From Phycisphaerae bacterium (GTDB lineage Bacteria; Planctomycetota; Phycisphaerae; Sedimentisphaerales; SM23-30), in the NCBI GenBank assembly GCA_021736565.1, contig JAIPFO010000044.1, forward strand, positions 1 to 15,519: DNA of 15,519 bases, read 5' to 3'. Shown piece after piece: positions 15,505-15,519 of the stretch. Position 1 is the first letter of the stretch. Each line of letters opens with the position of its first letter. Both the position numbers and the translations under genes were made by a program. A model generated the notes under the pieces. The model searched no databases, was not told where the DNA came from, and worked only from the letters and a program-made list of their open reading frames with translations.

Positions 15505-15519
15505 GCCTTAGTATATCTT
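15498..15519 (+). CDS. Start of an unidentified gene (partial)
   Basis: An ATG at 15498 follows AAAGGAA by seven bases and opens a frame reading MSSLSIS to the right edge of the window. Too little is present to assign a function. The good ribosome binding site and the structured leader upstream are the main reasons to treat it as a real start. Confidence 0.55.

Overview
The window looks like chromosomal DNA of a planctomycete, probably of the Phycisphaerae side of the phylum; this is inferred from gene content, not from a marker gene. Two features point there. One is a type II-style pseudopilin with a FTLIELLVV start and a degenerate planctomycete C-terminal motif around RHQGGINVAFMDWSV. The other is a 3558-residue secreted-type protein whose N-terminus carries a LEPR-XLL-like motif (LENLENRLLLDSS), a signature of giant planctomycete surface proteins.

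Layout. Bases 1-3722 hold four minus-strand genes. In transcription order they are replication-associated recombination protein RarA/MgsA (3722-2382), the pseudopilin (2231-1407), 5-formyltetrahydrofolate cyclo-ligase (1257-682) and the first 50 codons of a membrane-anchored protein (151-1). Gaps of 150, 149 and 530 bp separate them, so they need not be one tight operon. An 805 bp divergent gap (3723-4527) follows, with a good sigma70-type promoter just before the giant plus-strand gene 4528-15204. That gene ends at a strong intrinsic terminator (15236-15275). The last bases contain the start of another plus-strand gene (15498 onward), whose leader carries a 12-bp perfect inverted repeat that includes the start codon.

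The giant protein is modular. It has a polybasic LEPR-XLL-like N-terminus, propeller-like W-D-G repeats, an array of about six beta-sandwich repeats that seems to interrupt the propeller blades, further propeller-like blades, about six ASH/Hydin-type (choice-of-anchor D) immunoglobulin-like domains, and a C-terminal parallel beta-helix with coils of about 20 residues. It shows no classical signal peptide, PEP-CTERM tail or dockerin. A role as a surface or extracellular structural/adhesive protein is inferred.

The least expected observation is a family of short imperfect palindromes, about 85-96 bp, with shared inverted ends (core GCGTCAAAAGTC / GACTTTTGACGC, the right end continuing GGGTGTCAA). 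At least one copy lies in every complete intergenic gap: 415-507, 1311-1405, 2292-2376, 4342-4434 and 15282-15377, a degenerate copy at about 3867-3960, and an array of related termini at about 201-585. Two copies abut the stop codons of minus-strand genes. They look like an ERIC/REP- or MITE-like dispersed element that I cannot assign to a named family.
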